Source: Acidicapsa acidisoli (GTDB lineage: Bacteria > Acidobacteriota > Terriglobia > Terriglobales > Acidobacteriaceae). From it: a DNA stretch of 64,000 nucleotides. The stretch lies in contig NZ_JAGSYI010000002.1 in NCBI RefSeq assembly GCF_025685625.1, forward strand, positions 310,001-374,000. The letters run 5' to 3'. Positions 61,473 through 64,000 of the stretch are shown piece after piece; the stretch's first letter is position 1, and every line of letters begins with the position of its first letter. A program made the position numbers and the translations under genes. The notes beneath the pieces are model-generated. The model saw only the letters and a program-made list of their open reading frames with translations. It did no database searches and was not told where the DNA came from.

Positions 61473-63386
61473 TCACAAAGAGATCTTGTCGGGATCACCA
61501 AGGTCCACATAAACCTGACGGGCTAAGTCGCTGATATCTTTGAACTCGTACACGACATCCCGTTTGACCCTGGCCAGAAAAGCATGCAGTTTCCTCAATT
61601 TTTCTGGATCTTTTTCAACGTGTGATTTCAAGACTGCATAATCGTCACTGGCGACATAACATAACACGGTCTTGTTCTGACGCACGGCTTCGTCATATTC
61701 CAATTCGGTCATCGATACGCCGCTTGAAGGGTCTTCTGTCCCATATCGCAAAGCAAAAATTCCTAGATAAATATCCGCTCTGCGCACCTGCTCTCGAATA
61801 AAGTCGGGTGTTCTCGCAGAAGCCGCACCGAAATTTTCCATTCCGCGAAAGAACAGGTCTCGCCGCTGGATCTCATGCATGATGTAAGCCCGATGATCCT
61901 CCAGATCGAGAAAGGTCGAAGATACGAACACCTTTTTGGGAGGAGCAGTCGGAGGATGTGTTAGCACATAACGGCCTAGCTCACGGAGAACTGTTTCCTC
62001 GATCTCATCGCAGAGCCCATCCAAAAACGCCATCCACAGTTCAATGCGCTCCATCGAACTGATCGTTGCGAACAGGGTGTTGGAAGGCTGACTCGCAACA
62101 CTTAAGACGGAACCATTGCCCTTCCAGGAAGAGATGGTCGAAATTCCCCCTCCCTTACGCAGCAGAACAGTATCGATCTTGCCTTCATTTAGCAACGCGA
62201 CACGCTCATCATCGAGCACCGAAGTCAGTCCCACAGGTTGTATGCCGCCTTCCAGCAACTCGAATGACACTCGAGTCCCCGATTCCCGGCAGGAGAGATA
62301 GAGAGCGCAGTCATCGCCAACAATGTTATCCCAGGCCCTTCTGAGCGCCCTTAAAGTTGCATCCACGGAACGGCAATGCTTTACCTCGGTCCGTAGTTCC
62401 CTGAGCAGCGTCAGTTCAGGACTTGTATTCGGTGTTCTGGAAGCTTCGAACAGCAACTTGCGAACCAGCCCGTTCCGGAACTCAGGTTTGTGAGTATGCA
62501 AGGGATCGACACAGATGGCGCCCGCCCTTTGGTACTGGCAAATATCTTCTGTGGCATTGGGGATAGCGACGATTCGATCTTCAAGGAGATTGTCAACCGT
62601 GGTCCGGAACTCTTCATCCAGTTGATAGAGTTGAACGGGGCGCAACAAGCAGTGGATATGCGTCGCATCTCTCAAGACGGTACGGACGCTGTCCTCAACC
62701 GACGCCTGGGTAATTTCAGCCGGTATGTGGTCTATTAATAGTTTTAGAAACGGCTCTTCTCCTCGGGTCAATTCGCAAAGCAGGCTGACCGTAGCGTCAT
62801 CGGCCGTTCTTCCAACATCGCGCAGATAGCCCCGGATAATTGCCGGAACATCCAGCGCCATATCCGGAAGCACATGCAGCGCGAATTGCAGATTGGGCGA
62901 ACCATGCTGCCGTCGCAGCTCGTATATGCTTATAATCCCTGCAAGAATCCAGCGCAGCCGCGACCATGCGGGTTGCGACGGTGCATAGGTTTGTATCTCT
63001 CTCAGCGTGGCGACAAGGCTCCGGGCATTTTGGTCACAGAGCTCTTCGGCGTGATCCATTGCGACCAGCACGTTGCCTTTCGATTTGGTAAGGGCTGCCT
63101 TGAGAATCTTAGTGAAATCCAGCCGAGGAGCCCGAGTCTTCCATATACCGAATTGGTGCTGGCGGAACTTTTCAGCAAGCCATTCGTAAAACTCATCTTC
63201 TTTGTAGATCTCGCGAGCGCCTCTCAGATCGATATGGATTGTTTTCCAGCGCCGCTCTTTGGCCTCATCGATCGCGGCTCGAAGCAACTCGGATTTTCCC
63301 GATGCAGCGGGCCCCAGGAGCGCAACGAACAACGGGCGTTCGCGGTTTGTCTTGTACAGGAAGTCTAGTCGCCGCTCGGAAATCAA
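61473..63386 (-). CDS. AAA/STAND-type ATPase with C-terminal DUF4062 domain
   Basis: 637 residues from TTG 63386, with GAGGAGG seven bases upstream. N-terminal P-loop NTPase: Walker A GPAASGKSE (Lys31), Walker B NVLVAMDHAEE (Asp111), with helical lid to about residue 230. A middle region of about 250 residues (starting DATHIHCLLRPVQLYQLDEEF) has no recognised domain. The last 155 residues begin KKVFVSSTFLDLEDHRAYI and contain ADIYLGIFALRYG and VSMTELEYDEAVRQNK, the DUF4062 pattern, a Rossmann-like domain also found in animal NPHP3/NWD1/TEP1 and in bacterial NTPase-based signalling or conflict proteins. DUF4062 is usually N-terminal; here it is at the C-terminus. 18 bases downstream of the next gene, same strand. 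Confidence 0.85.
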   Translation of the reverse strand: MISERRLDFLYKTNRERPLFVALLGPAASGKSELLRAAIDEAKERRWKTIHIDLRGAREIYKEDEFYEWLAEKFRQHQFGIWKTRAPRLDFTKILKAALTKSKGNVLVAMDHAEELCDQNARSLVATLREIQTYAPSQPAWSRLRWILAGIISIYELRRQHGSPNLQFALHVLPDMALDVPAIIRGYLRDVGRTADDATVSLLCELTRGEEPFLKLLIDHIPAEITQASVEDSVRTVLRDATHIHCLLRPVQLYQLDEEFRTTVDNLLEDRIVAIPNATEDICQYQRAGAICVDPLHTHKPEFRNGLVRKLLFEASRTPNTSPELTLLRELRTEVKHCRSVDATLRALRRAWDNIVGDDCALYLSCRESGTRVSFELLEGGIQPVGLTSVLDDERVALLNEGKIDTVLLRKGGGISTISSWKGNGSVLSVASQPSNTLFATISSMERIELWMAFLDGLCDEIEETVLRELGRYVLTHPPTAPPKKVFVSSTFLDLEDHRAYIMHEIQRRDLFFRGMENFGAASARTPDFIREQVRRADIYLGIFALRYGTEDPSSGVSMTELEYDEAVRQNKTVLCYVASDDYAVLKSHVEKDPEKLRKLHAFLARVKRDVVYEFKDISDLARQVYVDLGDPDKISL

Positions 63387-63404
63387 TTGGGGGCCTCCTC
63401 TGGT

Positions 63405-64000
63405 TTACGGTCTGACGGCCGAATATGCAATTCCTGACTCGCGGGCGAGTTCATCCGGTGTAGGCACCCGGGGCCCAAGCTGCTTCTTCGCGCGTGTCAG
63501 TAGCGTGTCGAGGTTCTCTTTCTGGCAAAAGCGTGCTAATTGCGGCGTTGCAAAGCGGTAAACTCCCGATGGACCCTCCTCTACAAACGAGCCGGTGGTC
63601 AGATTCGTGAGTAACAGCTCAATCATCACATTGGAAATACCATATCCATACGCGGACAGTACTTGTTCGATATCGTCTATGCGGAACTCGAAACTCTTGG
63701 GGTCCTGGTGACCAATTCGCTTCATCATCTCCAGGCAAATGATCTGCTCCGTGGGCGTCGAATTGGAAAAGAATGCCTGAAGCACGGTCCTGCGAAACTC
63801 GGGACTGCCGTTGACCGTGTGTAGCAATTCGGCCGGAGACGGTGGCCGCTTCTTCTCCTCAAATGCTTCGATGACCGCTGAACAGTACATCTGGATCAGT
63901 TCCGGCTGACCACGAGTTTCCTTATAGATTGTCCCCTGAAGATCGGGCGGTATATCAATGCCCATGCGCAGCAGGGGCTCCGAGATCATCTCCAGCGATT
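63405..64000 (-). CDS. C-terminal part of a second AAA/STAND-type ATPase (5' end outside window)
   Basis: About 198 codons visible, open through the window edge (the frame continues upstream of the apparent Met at 63989 as S-L-E). The visible part matches the lid and winged-helix region of STAND-type ATPases: MISEPLLRMGIDIPPDL, then the sensor-like RGQPELIQMYCSAVIEAF, then a winged-helix-like segment (RIDDIEQVLSAYGYGISN, GVYRFATPQLARFC). Walker motifs would lie outside. The C-terminus shows no effector domain. It ends 18 bases before the DUF4062 ATPase, so the two are probably one transcription unit, with a possible further partner beyond the edge. Confidence 0.75.
   Translation of the reverse strand, partial: SLEMISEPLLRMGIDIPPDLQGTIYKETRGQPELIQMYCSAVIEAFEEKKRPPSPAELLHTVNGSPEFRRTVLQAFFSNSTPTEQIICLEMMKRIGHQDPKSFEFRIDDIEQVLSAYGYGISNVMIELLLTNLTTGSFVEEGPSGVYRFATPQLARFCQKENLDTLLTRAKKQLGPRVPTPDELARESGIAYSAVRP

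Noticed and set aside
1-64000. CRISPR array, prophage or rRNA operon
   Set aside because: No regularly spaced repeats, no phage structural or integrase genes and no rRNA sequence were found anywhere in the window.

Overview
The window (about 58-60% GC by eye) looks like chromosomal DNA of an acidobacterium, most likely family Acidobacteriaceae (Granulicella/Terriglobus/Edaphobacter type). The inference rests on gene families rather than marker genes: an Oar-like 1,234-residue TonB-dependent receptor with an N-terminal carboxypeptidase-regulatory domain, an ECF sigma factor of the acidobacterial/planctomycete type overlapping a receptor Ser/Thr kinase, a membrane regulator family abundant in Acidobacteria, many secreted glycoside hydrolases, and an energy-transducing TonB protein with a glycine-rich linker.

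Layout. 1-10.0 kb: a polysaccharide-degradation block: end of a GH95-like hydrolase, a XynE-like SGNH esterase, a membrane-anchored putative regulator on the minus strand, a GH3 enzyme, a GH92 alpha-mannosidase and a Tat-exported beta-helix protein. It ends at a decayed IS5-type transposase and tRNA-Gln(CUG). 10.9-17.0 kb: a small membrane protein and a CzcCBA-type heavy-metal efflux operon whose pump keeps the Asp-Asp-Glu relay of divalent-cation pumps. 17.1-21.2 kb: an ABC exporter (ybbA-ybbP) divergent from the esterase tesA, the same arrangement as in E. coli. 21.2-24.5 kb: a TM2/DUF2752 membrane pair, a second GH3 enzyme, tRNA-Arg(ACG). 24.6-30.7 kb: a cysteine-less HMA-like protein, a TlpA-like thioredoxin lipoprotein, a GT2 enzyme, two tandem 6-pyruvoyl-tetrahydropterin-synthase paralogues followed by folE, truB and a convergent tonB-like gene. 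31.0-35.8 kb: ileS-lspA (translationally coupled) and a secreted amidohydrolase. 36-41 kb: an ECF sigma/kinase pair and a convergent second kinase.

41.5-49.6 kb is a nine-gene respiratory operon: caa3-type oxidase subunits II, I and III, an uncharacterised membrane protein, a di-haem cytochrome c lipoprotein, a Rieske protein, a cytochrome b with a fused C-terminal cytochrome c domain, and the CtaG assembly factor, so quinol oxidation and oxygen reduction are encoded together. 49.7-52.7 kb is a copper operon (copZ-copA-csoR) preceded by a CsoR-type operator; oxidase assembly and copper handling are thus adjacent. 52.8-61.5 kb holds a sphingomyelinase-like phosphoesterase, a Gfo/Idh/MocA oxidoreductase, the TonB-dependent receptor and a two-TM potassium-channel-like protein.

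The right edge (61.5-64.0 kb, minus strand) is the best candidate for something poorly described: an AAA/STAND-type ATPase with a C-terminal DUF4062 domain, 18 bases downstream of the end of a second AAA-type protein that leaves the window. It resembles the NTPase-plus-effector architecture of signalling and conflict systems. I saw no CRISPR array, prophage or rRNA.
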